Shown: positions 34,380 to 47,358, counted from the stretch's first letter. The stretch: 64,000 bases of DNA from Volvariella volvacea V23 (GCA_000349905.1 KB722778.1:1-64000); one strand, 5' to 3'. Program-made: numbers and translations. The notes: generated by a model not told the origin, from the sequence alone.

Positions 34380-36699
34380 GCCACCTCCTTCCGTGTCGCA
34401 GTCTAGAAGAGAAGAGTACCCCTCGCGCGAAATCCTTGTCGCACGATCCACTATTCATTACTCATTCTATTGCATGTTTCGTATCTGTTGTTGTATCTTC
34501 TACCCCTCCACTTGGCCTTTCAAAACGCGAATCTACGTTTTACCAGAAACACTCGACGCATGTAGTTTTCCTTTCGCTGATCAATTTGAGGATTCAGAAA
34601 CGAAATGCAGAGAGCTCACCTCTTCCTATACCTCGAGGCCGAGACTATTCGAACCACGTTTCGCAGCATCATATAGACTCCCTACATGTATTCCAATACA
34701 TTGTTCCTGGGTCACCACATGTAGCACCATAGGCGCTAGAGAAGCTTGGGTGGGAACGTGCTTTATCCCAAGTAATTGCGGCATCTGAAAAGGAAGTACA
34801 AGGTGAAATTCCACGCCACTGTGTCCACCTAATGCCCGCTCATCACCGCAAGCTATTCGTGCTGCATCCCTAACCCTTAGATTTACGTACTGTGCCGCTC
34901 GCACCTCGCTGGAGTCATCATATTTTCCATCTTTGTTACTCATACAGGCGTTTTGGGTTAAGAGCAAGGTGTGGTATTGAATGGCAAGCTGTCATAGCAA
35001 TCATAGCCAGTATCCAAGTTCTCTAGATCGCCACCTCATGCTGGTGTTTATTCACGGACCCGTTTGACTGATGGAGAGCTTTGGTTGTTTCCATAGTGAC
35101 ATGAGCGATTTGCTGAGAGATATTGCTGATTTCAAGCGGGCGTCGCTGTACACTGAAAAGTCTATCATTAACCTCTGTTGGGAAACCATCGAGGTTGCTC
35201 ACCGCAGCTATAGCATTCTTATCAGTTGCGCAACCCATTCCAAGGGTAGTCTCCATACTTTTCATAATGTCGGCAAGCCATCATCAAATGGGAACTAACG
35301 GGACCCACATTTGTATGCCTATAAGTTTTGCAGGAGGGGTACCAGGCCAAGAACGAAAGACTGAATAGGATAGTGGAAATAGATCAACGAGACAAGACTA
35401 CGGGCACTGCCCTACCTGCGCCTCGATCCTCTTCATCGGTGCCGCTTACGCAGACTTGACAGGTCTTATGTCGAGTGTCGCAAGGCCTTCAGCAAGACCT
35501 TTTTCCACACATCTCCTTGGGATCACATCGCACCAAAATGTTGACTGCTGACGAAGGATAATGAAAATATTCAAAAGGGCCCACACTGGATCGATATAAC
35601 TTTGATTAATTGTCATTAACGTATAATTCAGGCGACGGCTTTGGCGTTTGATAGGGCGTTGCATTTATGTCCATGACCGTTTTGGGCTCCTTGGGGTGAT
35701 CATGGCTCGATATCTGACGTGAGTGTGTTATCAGTTTTGTGTGTTTTGCGAGTCCACGTGTTGATATGCATGCATTGTTCAACCAGCGAGTTTATGCCTT
35801 GGGTTACTTGCATTTATCAAACTAGGACCATAAGTAAAATTAGGATATTATTTAATTCATACTTCTTGCGAATTGCAGTTGCGACCAAGCAATCACGACG
35901 TCAATAGGGAACCCTCTGAATAGCTCCACAGGGATTTCTCAACCACTGATGTTAGACCCTAGTCCTGTTGTGCGATTAGATGAAGACCGTGAGATATTAT
36001 TGTAATTTTCTACGCCACCCACCCTTGTTGGAGGGATCGATCGTAGGAACAATTTCACACTTGCCATTCACCTTCCATTTTGAATTCACACTACGGTGTT
36101 CTAAAGGCAGGCCGTATGACACAGGAGAACCAGATAATCTTGAATCATAGGAATCATAGGATGTAGCTTCTGCAGTATAGCACTGCGCATTCTATCATAT
36201 AACGCCGCAAGATGTGACATGGATTGGGATTCACCATTCAGTGGTTGGGGCGTGGGTAATCTGACTACGCAAATATATTTCAGTTGTCCCTGCAATAGGG
36301 ATGGGAAGTTCTCATCGCAGCCATGTTTCTCGGCTGAATCTTGTTCTTCTGGCGCTTTTGGAAAGAAGAAGCCACCAACATATTCTTGACGGCCGTTACC
36401 CTCGCATGCGGCTCATCTCTTGCGTTAGAAACTGTCCTACCTTTCACTTCAGCGATTCCTGATAGACATGCTTATAATTACGACCCTAGTTTAATAAGTC
36501 AATACGGACTATAGATTTCTTTTCCTGCTCCCCGCTATGGATGCTCCCAACTGAGAGTTTCTATTGTTTCAGGGTTGAGCGAACCGTTGATCCGCTGATG
36601 GTTATCACAGGGCTTCAGGATGCACGCGACAGAGTGCCTTGGAGTTGCAGGTTTTAAAGTGATTACGAAGCGACTTTAATGTTCCTTGCGAGCGACGAT
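34380..36699. other. 2.3-kb region without an intact gene
   Basis: This holds the 3' end of eIF3g, one short hydrolase fragment (35029-35140) and the promoter of the first array P450. Other open frames are short and unsupported. Confidence 0.5.
35029..35140 (+). pseudogene. N-terminal fragment of a DUF676-type hydrolase
   Basis: The plus strand codes RHLMLVFIHGPV, a stop, then LMESFGCFHSDMSDLLRDI. This matches the first exon of the two DUF676-type genes at 14.3-17.1 kb (HLVLIFIHEF...ESFLSFP and QLVLVFIHGFLGSEESFGKFP). No nucleophile elbow or later exon is visible downstream. It is a truncated relic, evidence that this hydrolase family has been copied around the arm. Confidence 0.5.
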
Positions 36700-38948
36700 A
36701 TGGCGTTCTCACTTTCAGAGGTGCCAATCCCGCTGCTATCTGCATCCCTCGTTAGTCTGTTTTTTCTCCACCTTGTTCGACGATGGACGCGACGCCGAAC
36801 CTTGCCTCCTGGTCCAAAAGGGAAATTCATCATTGGGAACATACTGGATATGCCAAAGAGCCAGGATTGGGTTACCTACGCACAATGGTCAAAGAAATTT
36901 GGTTAGTCAATAGCACGTCGAAATCGTGATTATCGTTGTTAAGCATCCTGCAGATTCAGATGTTTTGTACCTCAACTTGGCGGGACAAAGCTTAATCATT
37001 CTCAACTCGTTGACCGCAGTAGAAGACCTCTTTGAACGGCGCTCGGGCATATATTCCAGCAGGAAAGGCCACCTTCATTGCCGTTCTGCTTTATGAAGAA
37101 TTGACCTCGAATTAGGCCTGGGACAGTTATGTTGCATAAGCTAATAGGCTGGGATTTTAGCTTTATATTCATGAAATACGGTGAGTCGAAGTTTCACAAT
37201 GTAGACTCACTGGAAATCTGAGATCAAAGTGTGCTAGGTCCAGCATGGTTAGTAATAACCTTTCTGTAGTGGAGATTTTTCACATTTTCTATGACAAAGG
37301 CGGGAGCATCGCAAGTTCATGTATCAGCGCTTCAATCCAAGGGCGGCTACGAATTTCAAACCCCACGTTTTGAAAGCTATCCACAGTTTTATGCGCAACA
37401 TTCTCGCTAGCCCAGAAAACCTCAGGTTTCATGCACATCAGTAAGTTTCCCGCTACCATTGATACACGATTCATGCTAACTATGCGTAACATAGTTTCAC
37501 GATTGAGTCGATGTTATCAGTCACATACGGTATCCAGGTCCAGACTGGGCACAATCCCGTCGTTGAGCTCTTACAGAGAGTATCGGATGCACTTGTACAG
37601 GCATCGATTCCTGGTAGATTTCTTGTGGATTCGTTCCCATTCCTTCAATATGTTCCATCATGGATACCATTCACACAATTTAAGAGAGATGCCAAGGTGT
37701 GGAATAAGGATCTCAATCGTATGATTGAGGAACCGTTTCAGATCACGAGGAACCACTTCGTAAGTTCTTTGTTTCTTGAGGGATTGCAGGGCTGGAACGC
37801 ATCCTTTTAAGTTGGCAGGAGAGGACACATATTCTTTTGTGTCGGATGGTTTGAGAGCTATGAAGAATGTAGAAGACCAACCAGAGCAAGATGTAATAAA
37901 GAAAGTAGCTGGGACCTTATATTTCGGTATGGCTGACAAACTGATTGAGTGGCGCACACTGATACATTGATACCCAATAGCTGCATCAGATACGGTGATT
38001 TTCCATTAATTTTCTCCCTCTGCGTGTTTATAATGATTTATAACGTTGTTGAAATTATTAGACTTTTGCCACCATCATGACTACAATCTTAGCGCTCATG
38101 TGCCATCCCGAAGTCATGAAGAAGGCACAGGCCGAAATCGACACAATAGTTGAACCAGGAAACCTACCTGACTGGAAGGACCAAGAATCTCTGCCATACA
38201 CCTCTGCGGTAATCAAGGAAATTTTGAGATGGAATCCAGCTATACCACTCGGTATTCGGTCTACTATTATGAACAACGATTAATTTGATTGACTTCTTCT
38301 GCTCACCAGATCTCCACTACATAGAATGCGAAGATGTATACAGGGGCTTCACAATACCTTCTAACTCGATAGTTCTGGGGAATGCTTGGTGAGATTGGGA
38401 CCATTGGTTGTGGGCATTTGCCTGGATGAGTCTACTAATACTCCCCAACGCAGGGCCATTCTACACGAAGAGAGTGTCTATCCAAATCCAGCATCATTCA
38501 ATCCAGATCGGTTCATCAAAAATGGCAAGCTAAATACTGAGATACGGGATCCAGAGGATATCGCTTTTGGTATCGGGAGGAGGTTAGTCTGCAACATCAT
38601 TCGCTTTAACCTCATATCATGCACGATAGCTTATATAAATGTAGAATCTGCCCTGGAAGGCATTTAGCTAGGCCGTCAGTCTGGATGTTGATTGCGTGCA
38701 TTATCACCTTGTTTGATATATCCAAACCCGTCGATGAGGAGGGGAATGTCATTGAACCCAAAATGGAATGGACAACTGGGAGTATATCGTACGTTTTTCC
38801 TCAGAGGTCTTGCATTCTGGTATTCTTAATGACTGATTCCTACAGACACCCGGTCCCGTTTCAATGCAGAATCGTACCCCGCTCCGAGAAAGCTGTGGCT
38901 GCGATACAAGCAACGAAGGAATATGAGTATGCTGGTATCACTGGCTAG
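36700..38948 (+). CDS. cytochrome P450 (P450-2), full length but with altered splice donor
   Basis: First plus-strand member of the array. Start ATG 36700 (MAFSLSEVPIPLLSASLVSL; an in-frame ATG at 36679 is also possible), hinge [13 protein letters not shown]. Every exon of the family is present: NLAGQSLIILNS, IGWDFSFIFMKYG, microexon GTCCAGCATG for G-P-A-W, WREHRKFMYQRF, AASDTTFATI (I helix), KEILRW (ExxR), FNPDRF and FGIGRRICPGRHL with the heme cysteine. It ends EYEYAGITG. The intron after the second exon (37063-37115) starts GAAAGG where its paralogues have GT (for example GTAGTT in P450-1); the acceptor TTAG is intact. Reading through meets a TGA, and no nearby GT donor keeps the frame. 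The gene is either newly inactivated or uses a rare GA-AG intron. Confidence 0.8.
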
Positions 38949-39449
38949 TATTTGTATGATTTGGCGGCTCCGCAATATCAAAGTCGCCGTTGATTCAGGG
39001 ATCGGTTTTCTGACTATTAGTTTGGGTTTGGGGTCGAGTTAATGAACAGCAACGACAATTCGATTAACGACAGTAGCGATTATCATAACACGACAGTCGC
39101 GCAAGATGCATATGCTTGTTGCGGGTTGAGTCAACCACAGCCTCTCGCAACTCGGTTGGAGAGGTTTCCCGAATCCCCGGATGTTTTGGTTGGAGAGCCA
39201 GTTTACTTCGGGATTCCATTCAATGATAGCATGAAATGATCTCCTTCAAAGCGACAAAAGGCTGCTTCACAATTGTGAAGGCTGGAGTCTTTGTCACGCG
39301 CGCACCACATCAGCCACCTCAGCCTCGCTACTTACATCTCATCACCACAACAATTTGTTCAGGGGCCGAGCTCCTCAATCGAGGCACACCAAGTTATTCA
39401 AATATGTGAAGACTTCACGTGAGATACACATTATCAACGATTCAATCGA
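38949..39449. other. spacer between P450-2 and a P450 relic
   Basis: 500 bp with no recognised gene. The 5' exons expected for the relic that follows were not found here. Confidence 0.45.
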
Positions 39450-40855
39450 ACCCCTTTTAGAGTAGCAATGCTCCAGCATATTTCGTCATGGATACCTTTC
39501 GCAGAGTTTAAGTGAATGACTAAGATTTGCGACGAAGATTTGATAAACATGATTTCAGGTCCTCTTCCGACGGTGAAGAACCGTATGGTAAGTATTTTCT
39601 ACTCGACTGGGGGCAGAGAACTTACCCATCATACTCAGCTTTCAGAACACGGGCTCCATTACTCGTGCCAGATGGATTGACGGTAATCTAGAATAAGGGA
39701 ACTCAGAGGAACAACAAGATGTAATAAAGAAAGTGGCTGGTGTAGAGGAGTATTATGATACGGACTGGATGTAAATACGAGGCTGACCATGTACAGACCA
39801 TATATGTCAGTAGGATACAACAAATGAGGAGGAAATCCTTTTACCGAGTTACCACCACCATCTCATCCATCCGCGGACGACAGAACCCCCTTCCCAAATC
39901 CCCCTCCACACTGGAGCCTTATATTTCTGTGTGGCTGACAAAATGGATTACAGTGGCGATGAAGCTACTAACTTCGTTCAATAGCTTTCAGACACGGTCC
40001 TCCGACTCCTATGGCTTCTTCGCACAAATGGCACTAGTCCTTTGCCACCGTTTTGAACGGTATCCTAGCCTTTATGTGCTATCATAAAGTGTTGAAGAGC
40101 GCACAGAAGGAAATGGGTGCTGTGGTTCAACTGGGAGGGCCAAGAATCCCTACTGTACCTTAACGCAGTTGTCAAGAAAATTTGGAGATGGAATCCATCC
40201 GTACCGTTCGGTACTTAGCCTACTGGTTCAATATTGGCTAGTTCATCAATCCGTCAGCCTCTCGCTATAGAGTCCGAAGATGGTATACGAGCTTCCACAT
40301 TCCTGCAAATCCGGGTTTTGGGTGACTATGGTCGGTCGAGGCCCTCGGCCACATATTGTAACAAATACATTGATAACAGATTGACATAGGGCACTTCTAC
40401 ATGAAGGCAAACTCTACCCAAACTCCAACGTATTCAATCCTGAATGATTCCACAGAGACAGAAAGATGGATAGCAAGATGCGGGACTGAGAAAGGATCGC
40501 TTTTGGCATTGGAAGAACGCAGGAGGAACATTCCTGTGTTCCATAGCATTGATAGAATTTGGGCAGAAAGGTATCTGGCGGTGCAATCGATTTGAATGAC
40601 CCTTGCGTGTGCCATTAGTCTGCTCGAAATGCCCAAGCCTGTCGATGAAGGGAATACGGTTGAGCAGCTAATGGAATGAACGACTGGTAGTTTGTCGTAT
40701 GTTTTCTTCTCGTACGTTAGCGCTCACACACACATGTATAACATCAATTCATTTTGGGCACTCGGTTCTGTTGAATGCAGAACTCTACCCGTTCTGCAAA
40801 AGCGTTTGCCTCGATTCGGCCTATGGGCGGATATGACTACTTCGGAATAATAGAT
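39450..40855 (+). pseudogene. P450 relic, paralogue of P450-2, 5'-truncated, with MITE-like insertion
   Basis: Homology starts at the equivalent of QYVPSWIPFTQFKRD of P450-2 (here QHISSWIPFAEFK followed by a stop) and runs through EQQDVIKKVAG, LYF, the K-helix region (KKIWRWNPSVPF-like), a damaged FNP segment, DISKP-like EMPKPVDEGN and a degraded C-terminus near 40850. Even the intron after LYF is similar (GTATGGCTGACAAA in P450-2, GTGTGGCTGACAAA here), so the duplication is fairly recent. Stops, frameshifts and loss of the N-terminal third and of the heme loop make it non-functional. A 170-bp insertion interrupts it at 39741-39910. Confidence 0.8.
39741..39910. mobile_element. MITE-like 170-bp insertion with 4-bp target duplication
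   Basis: Flanked on both sides by CTGG (39737-39740 and 39911-39914). Its ends are imperfect inverted repeats: TGTAGAGGAG at the left and, reverse-complemented, TGTGGAGGGG at the right (8 of 10 match). The paralogue P450-2 has the uninterrupted site (GTAGCTGGGACCTTATATTT), so the insertion boundaries are supported by an empty site. No coding capacity, so a non-autonomous DNA element. The transposase family is unknown. Confidence 0.6.
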
Positions 40856-41143
40856 AAGACCTACAGATAAATTGCCCTGAAAAGTTATCCGCAGCTCATG
40901 TCGAGGTCGTACGGCTAACCACAAATTGTGACAAATACAAATACACTCATCGATTAAGTGCTAGGAATGCTCAAAAGCATCGTAGTGCAATGTGAGGCAA
41001 GAGTCGATTCGACTACGGAACAGCTGATGCAAAGAAGGTAAATGAACTTGAGTCAAAGGTTACAGCGGAATGATTGCTTCTCATTAGCAAAGCCAGAAAG
41101 GAGTATTAGATACATTCAATACGCCAATCTTCACACTTGCACC

Positions 41144-43325
41144 TCACTCATTGAAATATTCATAATTCTTGGTTCGCTCGATAGCCTCTGCGGCGGCTCG
41201 TGAACGCGGTTTAATATTACACTTGAATGGAAGAGGGGTTCTATGGGGACAGCATATTAGGCTATGCATCGGCACAAATAGTCGAATTAATCTTACGGGA
41301 AACCATTTGACGTCCACTCCATTTTTGGTTCAATGACGTTCCCGTTCTCGTCCACTGGTTTGGAAATGTCGAAGAGGGTGATAAGGCATGCCATGGCCAT
41401 CCAGGCCGTCAATAGGGCAAAATGCTCCCCTGAGCAACGTCTGCTCCAGTTCGTTGGTGAAAGTTATGCAACTGAGCGTAGTTTGCCTGCATACCTTCTA
41501 CCATATCCAAATACGACCTCCTGTGGGTCGTGGACTGTAGGATCAATCTTGCCGTCCTTCAAAAATCGTTCTGGTTTGAAGGTATGTGGATCCGGGTATG
41601 TCGCCTCATTGTGAGTAATTCCCCTAAATTACCTTGTGAAGACCATATTACGGATAGAGGATATATGAACGCACCAGAGATTCGCGAATACGAACGTATT
41701 GGCGGGAATTAAGTAGCCCTTGTAAACCTCATCGGAATCAACAAAGTGAGGTGCTCCTAACATGTCAATTATACAGATATGCACCCAGATAGACAGAAGG
41801 AATTCGTACCAAGAGGTGAAACAGTATACCATCTGAGAACCTCTTTGACTACGGCAGAGAGATAGGGTAGGGATTTCTTGTCGTTGAAATCTGGGAGGTG
41901 TCCTGGTTTGACGACCATATCAATTTCAGCTTGTGCCTTCTCCTGTATTTCGGGGTTGCACATAAGCGCAAAGATGCCATTCAGTACCACTACGGTTGTC
42001 TGATAACCAGAGAACTAGTCAGATACTTCGTGCATCCTAAGATTAAGGAACGTTACCGATTCGCTGGCGGCTATATAGTTCATCGAATCAATTGATATTA
42101 TCCACTAATGGTGCGGCAGAAAAAGGGCATACCAAAGAACATGGTCCCAGCCACATGCTTCACTATGTCTTCGTATTCTGCCGGATTATCGCTATCACCC
42201 ATATTCCGTACACCATCTGCAACGAGTGAATTGATGGCCTTTCCTGCGAGCTAAACAAGGTATATTACTGAGGACAAAATGATAGACGAAACACTTACGA
42301 CGTCTTGTTTCGCTGCGTGGAACGGTATCTCGACCATATCAGTGGTGGCCTTTTTCCATTGCGATGCCTTGCGTTGGAACCCAGCGAATGGCATCCAAGA
42401 TGGGACGTGTTTGAGCCATGGCAAGGCATCGACAAGGAATCTGCCAGGTACGATCGCCTCCGCTATACCCGCTAGGGGTTCTAATGGGAGTTTCACAAAG
42501 GGGTCCGCCTCGGATTTGACTTGGATGCCATATGAGATCAAGAGAATGAGTTCGGACGCAAGGCTAATCGGGGTTGATAAGCAAGTTTTCACTGAGTTAT
42601 TCAGCTTACTGCTTTACATGCCGCTCGTAGCCTTCTGGTTCTGAGAGAAGATTACGCACTAGTCCATGAACGGATTTCGTAATATGCGGGCGAAATTTAT
42701 TAACGGCGTTAGAGTTGAATGATTGGTGCATGAATTTACGGTGGTTGCGCCTTCACGTTTATGGTTAGTAGGCGGTAATTGCTATACATTGAGTCTCACT
42801 GACCAGGTTGGACCTAATATTGTCATTATATCACAAACGAGCGCTCTCGGAGTTGAATATACGCACCATATTTGAAGAATATGAAAGAGAAGTCCCATCC
42901 CATCAGCTCACAAACCATCGTGAATCGTGGTCTGCAGACAGAGGTAGTGAGGACGAGTAAATTGTAAAGTGATCAAAAAACCTCATACCTGCTAGAGAAG
43001 CTAGCTGATCTACGTTCGAGCAGCTCCTCCGCTGCATCGATGGAATTGAGTATGACCACATCCTGCCCAGCGATGTTGAGGTAAAGAATGTCAGGATCTG
43101 TAGGCTTCATCAGCTGATTAATCGATTGGATATACAGTCTGAACGAATACCATAAACCTTTGACCACTTTGCGTATGTTACCCACTCATGGCTTTTTGGG
43201 AGGTCCAATGCATTGCCGAGAATAAATCGGCCCTTTGGGCCTGGTGGGAGCGGACAAGCGCGTCGTCTGCGATAGAGGACAAACAGAAGGAATAGGGAAG
43301 TTGCGATTGCCAGTGATCCGTACAT
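41144..43325 (-). CDS. cytochrome P450 (P450-3), intact
   Basis: Minus-strand microsomal P450, start ATG 43325 (MYGSLAIATSLFLLFVLYRR) with a typical anchor and basic hinge, then [14 protein letters not shown]. Exons in order: DPDILYLNIAGQDVVILNS, PRFTMVCELMGWDFSF, microexon for G-P-T-W, WRNHRKFMHQSF, LASELILLISYG, an I helix reading AASESTTVV, KEVLRW (ExxR), FKPERF, heme loop [25 protein letters not shown], ending KNYEYFNE. All joins are in frame. The I-helix acid-alcohol pair is Glu-Ser instead of the usual Asp-Thr, which may affect proton delivery or substrate choice. The heme loop CSGEH is shared with P450-4, its tandem neighbour, so the two are sister copies. A TATA-like element lies 34-41 bp upstream. 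Confidence 0.92.
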
Positions 43326-43970
43326 CGAAGAATGGGAATTGGTGCAGGTTACTGGCTCCCTATAACTGCACGTAGATGCTGTTCAGCGAAACGTCAATCT
43401 GGGGCTCATGTTCAGATAAAGCAATTGTGCCTGCGCTCGTACGTCACAAGGTAGGTAGGGATGTTGTCAGAACGAAAGAAGTCCCGTGGAACTGAATTAG
43501 ACATCAAAATTGGCGGCAAGTCTAGATTGCATAGTATATCGGAGCTATATGCGAAGATATGTTAATTGTCAAGGGTTTCGGTAAAGCATGAGGCCTGAAG
43601 TGGAGCTAGGACGGATTCGATCACGAGCGGGCTGTTGTGTGTCGTGAACAACAGTCAACCTCGTTCATTTGCCACCTCTAGAGGCCCTTATGCACGAAAC
43701 TGGATGTACTTGGATAAATCCTACCTCGTTACATCTATTGCGGGCATTTATTAAGTGCGCGCACATGCTTGGGTGCCTGACGATCCCTGAAAATTGCCGT
43801 TAACCTCTTGGGCTTTCATATCTTCTTTTATTCTCCTTTTCTATGCGACCGTGTTCAAATCCAAGTGTCTAGATTGGAGTGGGTGGTTTCCTCTCTCTAG
43901 ATTTACGGGGATATAAATCCGGCAGGCGTAACTCTGTCTTCCTCTCGCGACTCCACCGTTCACTTCCACC
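43326..43970. other. spacer between P450-3 and P450-4
   Basis: 645 bp containing the P450-3 promoter and the 3' end of P450-4. No other gene is seen. Confidence 0.5.
43359..43366 (-). promoter_or_regulatory. TATA-like element of P450-3
   Basis: The coding strand reads GTTATAGG 34-41 bp upstream of the start codon. Similar TTATA elements sit at comparable distances before P450-4, P450-6 and P450-8, implying short leaders and inherited promoters. Confidence 0.4.
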
Positions 43971-46152
43971 TTACTCACTGAAATACTCGTAGCCTTTAGT
44001 GCGCTCAATCGCCTCTACAGCCTCCCGCGAACGCGGCTCGATCTTACACTTAAACGGAAGAGGGTTCCTACATTGACATCAAGTTAGCATGCACAGCGAC
44101 ATCACCCTCTGAATTGCCACGTCTTACGGAAAACCGCTGGACGTCCATTCCAATCTTGGCTCAATGGCTTTCCCATCTTCGTCTACAGGTTTCGAGATTT
44201 TGAAGAGGGAGATGATGCATGCCATGGCCATCCACACTGTCATCGTCGCAAAATGCTCCCCGGAGCAGATCCTACGCCAACAGTTTCGTGAACATGATGT
44301 AAGTGAGCGGCTGAAGTCTACATACCTTCGGCCGAAGCCGAATACTATCGTTTGTGGGTCTTTGATTGTAGGATCGATCTTCCCGTCCTTAATGAACCGA
44401 TCGGGGTTGAATGTGAAGGGATCAGGATACAGGTTTTCGTCATGAGTCATTGCCCTGAGCAGCACTATGAAGAGATGCTATACAGAAGGAATAGAGGAAC
44501 GTACCATAGGTTTGCAGAAACAATAGAACCGGCCGGGATTAGATAACCTTTGTAAATGTCATCCGAATCGGCGTAGTGAGGTGCTCCTAGATATCAAGTT
44601 AGATTGACTCGTATCACGCCAGTACAAAATTGATATCCATACCGAGCGGTGAGACCGGATACCATCGCAAGACTTCTTTCACTAGAGCAGAAAGGTAGGG
44701 CAGAGATTCCCTGTCGGTGAAGTCCGGAAGATTTCCTGGTTTAATGTGCGCATCAATCTCAGCTTGCGCCTTCCTTTGCACTTCCGGGTAGCACATGAGT
44801 GCCAAGATGCCGTTTAGTAACACGCCGACAGTCTGAATCCAGTAATATAGTTAGCCAGTGAATGCCCCGAGACCGAACAATATTACTGATTCATTAGCAG
44901 CTACACAGTTAATTGATTAGTGGACACGAGTGACGAGCAACCCTGGTAGTAGACATACCGAAAAAAATGGTTCCTGCTACGCGTTTCATCGTGTCCTCGA
45001 ATTCCTCTGGATCGTCGCTGTCGGCCATATCTTGTAATCCCTCCGTGACAAGCGAGGTGATAGCGTTTCCTGCGAGCTGACATGACACATGTCATTTCAA
45101 TCATTGCGGAAATAGACGGAACAACTTACAAAGTTCTTTTTTGCCTGTTGATAGGGCAATTCAACCAAATTTACAGTGTCCTGTTTCCATTCCTTTGCTT
45201 TACGCTGGAATCCCGCGAATGGCATCCAGGAGGGGACATATGTGAGCCACGGGTAGGCGTCGACGAGCCATTTGCCAGGTATAATTGCTTCTGCCATTCC
45301 TCTCTGAGCCTTCTCAGGGAGGTCGACAAGGGGGTCCCCATCGGGTTTGATTTTGAGTCCATAAGCCATCGATAGGATGAGTTCGGAGGCTAAGCTGGTT
45401 GAGACCATTCGTTGGTTGACCGAACTCTTGGGTACAGTTTGACCGCTCAACTTACTATCTCGCGTGGTGCTCAAAGTCATCTGGTTTGGAAAGGAGGTTG
45501 CGCAGTAACCCGTGGACGGATTTTGTAACGTGTGGACGGAATTTAGTGACAGCCGTGGGGTTGAAGGACTGATGTATAAACTTGCGGTGCTTACGCCTGT
45601 TTCGAGTTCGTTAAACCACTAGGTGCATGATTCAATGATCACTGACCATGTCGAACCTGACATCCTCGTCAAAGGGTGAATTGCACTAGAGTATGAAGAT
45701 ACGCACCATATTTAAGCAGTACAATGGTAAATTCCCATCCCATAAGTTCGCACAGCATCGGCATCCGAGGTCTGAAACGCATCATGAAGCCATAGCTACA
45801 GAAGAAACGAAGGCATACCTGCTGGAGAAATTAGCCGATCGCCGTTCAAGCAATTCTTCTGCAGCCTCAACGGTATTGAGCACGATCATACTTTGCCCTG
45901 CAAGGTCGAGGTGAAGGATATCCGGGTCTAGAGACACGGTCAGCGGCTTGAGGAAATAGCGTGGCTAGAGGACATACCGTGTAGCTTCGACCATTCAGCA
46001 TAGGTCACCCACTCGTGGTGCTTAGGGAGGTCCAGCAGATTTCCAAAGAAGAATTTGCCTTTGGGACCAGGTGGGAGGAGCTGGGCGCGTCGTTTTCTAT
46101 GGAATGCGTACAGCAGACCTAGAAAAGTCACTAATATCAGACATTGGTACAT
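43971..46152 (-). CDS. cytochrome P450 (P450-4), intact
   Basis: Tandem sister of P450-3. ATG 46152 (MYQCLILVTFLGLLYAFHRK) aligns with the P450-3 start; an upstream in-frame ATG at 46218 would add 22 residues but would lie upstream of the TATA-like element. Hinge [14 protein letters not shown]. Exons: DPDILHLDLAGQSMIVLNT, PRMPMLCELMGWEFTIVLLK, microexon for G-S-T-W in place of G-P-x-[28 protein letters not shown] helix AANESTVGV (Glu-Ser in place of Asp-Thr), KEVLRW, FNPDRF, FGFGRRICSGEHF, KISKPVDEDGKA, ending KGYEYFSE. All introns follow GT-AG and keep frame. The changes in I helix and GPxW are shared or parallel with P450-3 and suggest that this pair has a distinct active site within the array. 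Confidence 0.92.
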
Positions 46153-46349
46153 CAAGCGCCAAATACCTGATACAAGGAAACGGGCCTCTATAAGTACCCG
46201 TCGTTTCTGTGGTTTCAAGGACCCATGTCAAGTCCGAAAGCCTGTAAGACTCTAGATCTGCGATTGTCAAAGGAGGGAGTGTGCAAGCGGCGTCCAGGGT
46301 TCCGTGAAACAATCATGGACAGGAGACATCACGTGGCTGGCGAGCCGCT

Positions 46350-47290
46350 TCATCGACACCTTTTGTGTTGTGCGCCAACGCGCCACAGCAGAGACGCACC
46401 ACACAGGAGCCTAGCTCAGGAAATCGGCGATCGCCCGGTGGCTGTAGCCAAGCAACAACAAACTGCCTGGTGCAATCACTACGCTCCGTGAGCGTCCGTA
46501 ACTCCGTCTGCTCGCATTTCTGCACACAGTGGATGAGTCCCTGAAATAACTCGGTACTCTCCGCCTTTAATCCGTAATCGCCCAAGGTTCCCAGCCATCC
46601 TGCGTCGTCGTGGTTTTGACGTCGGTACATCAGACACCTCCGTGAGAACCATCAATATTCAACACGCAAGCTGGTCTGTTTGTCCAGAATCTGTGTTCCA
46701 ATATCCAATAACTCCATGGGCGCAGTGAATCAGAACGACTGATGGATCGATCGTCAACTCCTGAACGCTGTACCTTGCTAATGTGGAAGCCCCAGAGCTT
46801 ATTCGTTTGGTGAGTGACATTCTATTTCCGTACTGTATCTCGCATCTGACAGGCGTAAAGGTCCTGTCATAATCTCGACAGCGCTGAATTAGCCATTGGC
46901 CTTCAATGCCATGACTTACATTCAGACCCGCATCACGGCATTCACATGTGAAACCGGATGTCCTCTGAGGCTCAACGGTACCCCAATGGGTAATGACATT
47001 TTGACTTTGTTCTTTTATTTCACGACTCAGCGGCATTAGAAAGTCGAGCAAATTCAAGAGTGGAATCCATTCGAGGTGGCATGCGGTTCTACCCCGTTGC
47101 GTTCAAGGTACTCTCGTAACTGACAGATGCACTTAGGATCCGTGTCTCCACGGTATCCGATTCATCGCTTTCACGTACCTTTCCTCCCTTGCGTGCATTT
47201 GGGGCTTTATTGCATCGACGGTTGGAGGATGTCGTACTATACGCCAAGTTAAAGGGCTGATCTCCGGATGAGGCGTATATCCGGCTCGTT
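46350..47290 (+). repeat. ~0.94-kb dispersed repeat, copy 1
   Basis: Homologous along its length, in the same orientation, to 54485-55400. Shared anchors include CGCATCTGACAGGC, ATCACGGCATTCAC/GTCACGGCATTCAC, TAATCCGTAATC and, at the end, a CTGATCTCCGGAT/CTGACCTCCGGAT block. Differences are mostly transitions. No intact reading frame or terminal repeat was recognised, so its origin (old transposon or duplicated intergenic DNA) is open. A P450 relic follows about 70 bp downstream, as also happens after copy 2 at a greater distance. Confidence 0.65.
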
Positions 47291-47358
47291 ACTCAAGCAG
47301 GTGCGTTTATCTGCCTATGACGTGGGCAGTGTTGGGATGCGCATTGACCAGGGGGTAG

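Noticed and set aside
46313..47057. Minus-strand frames of 105 and 132 codons
   Set aside because: They lie wholly inside the dispersed repeat, and the matching frames are not preserved in its second copy.
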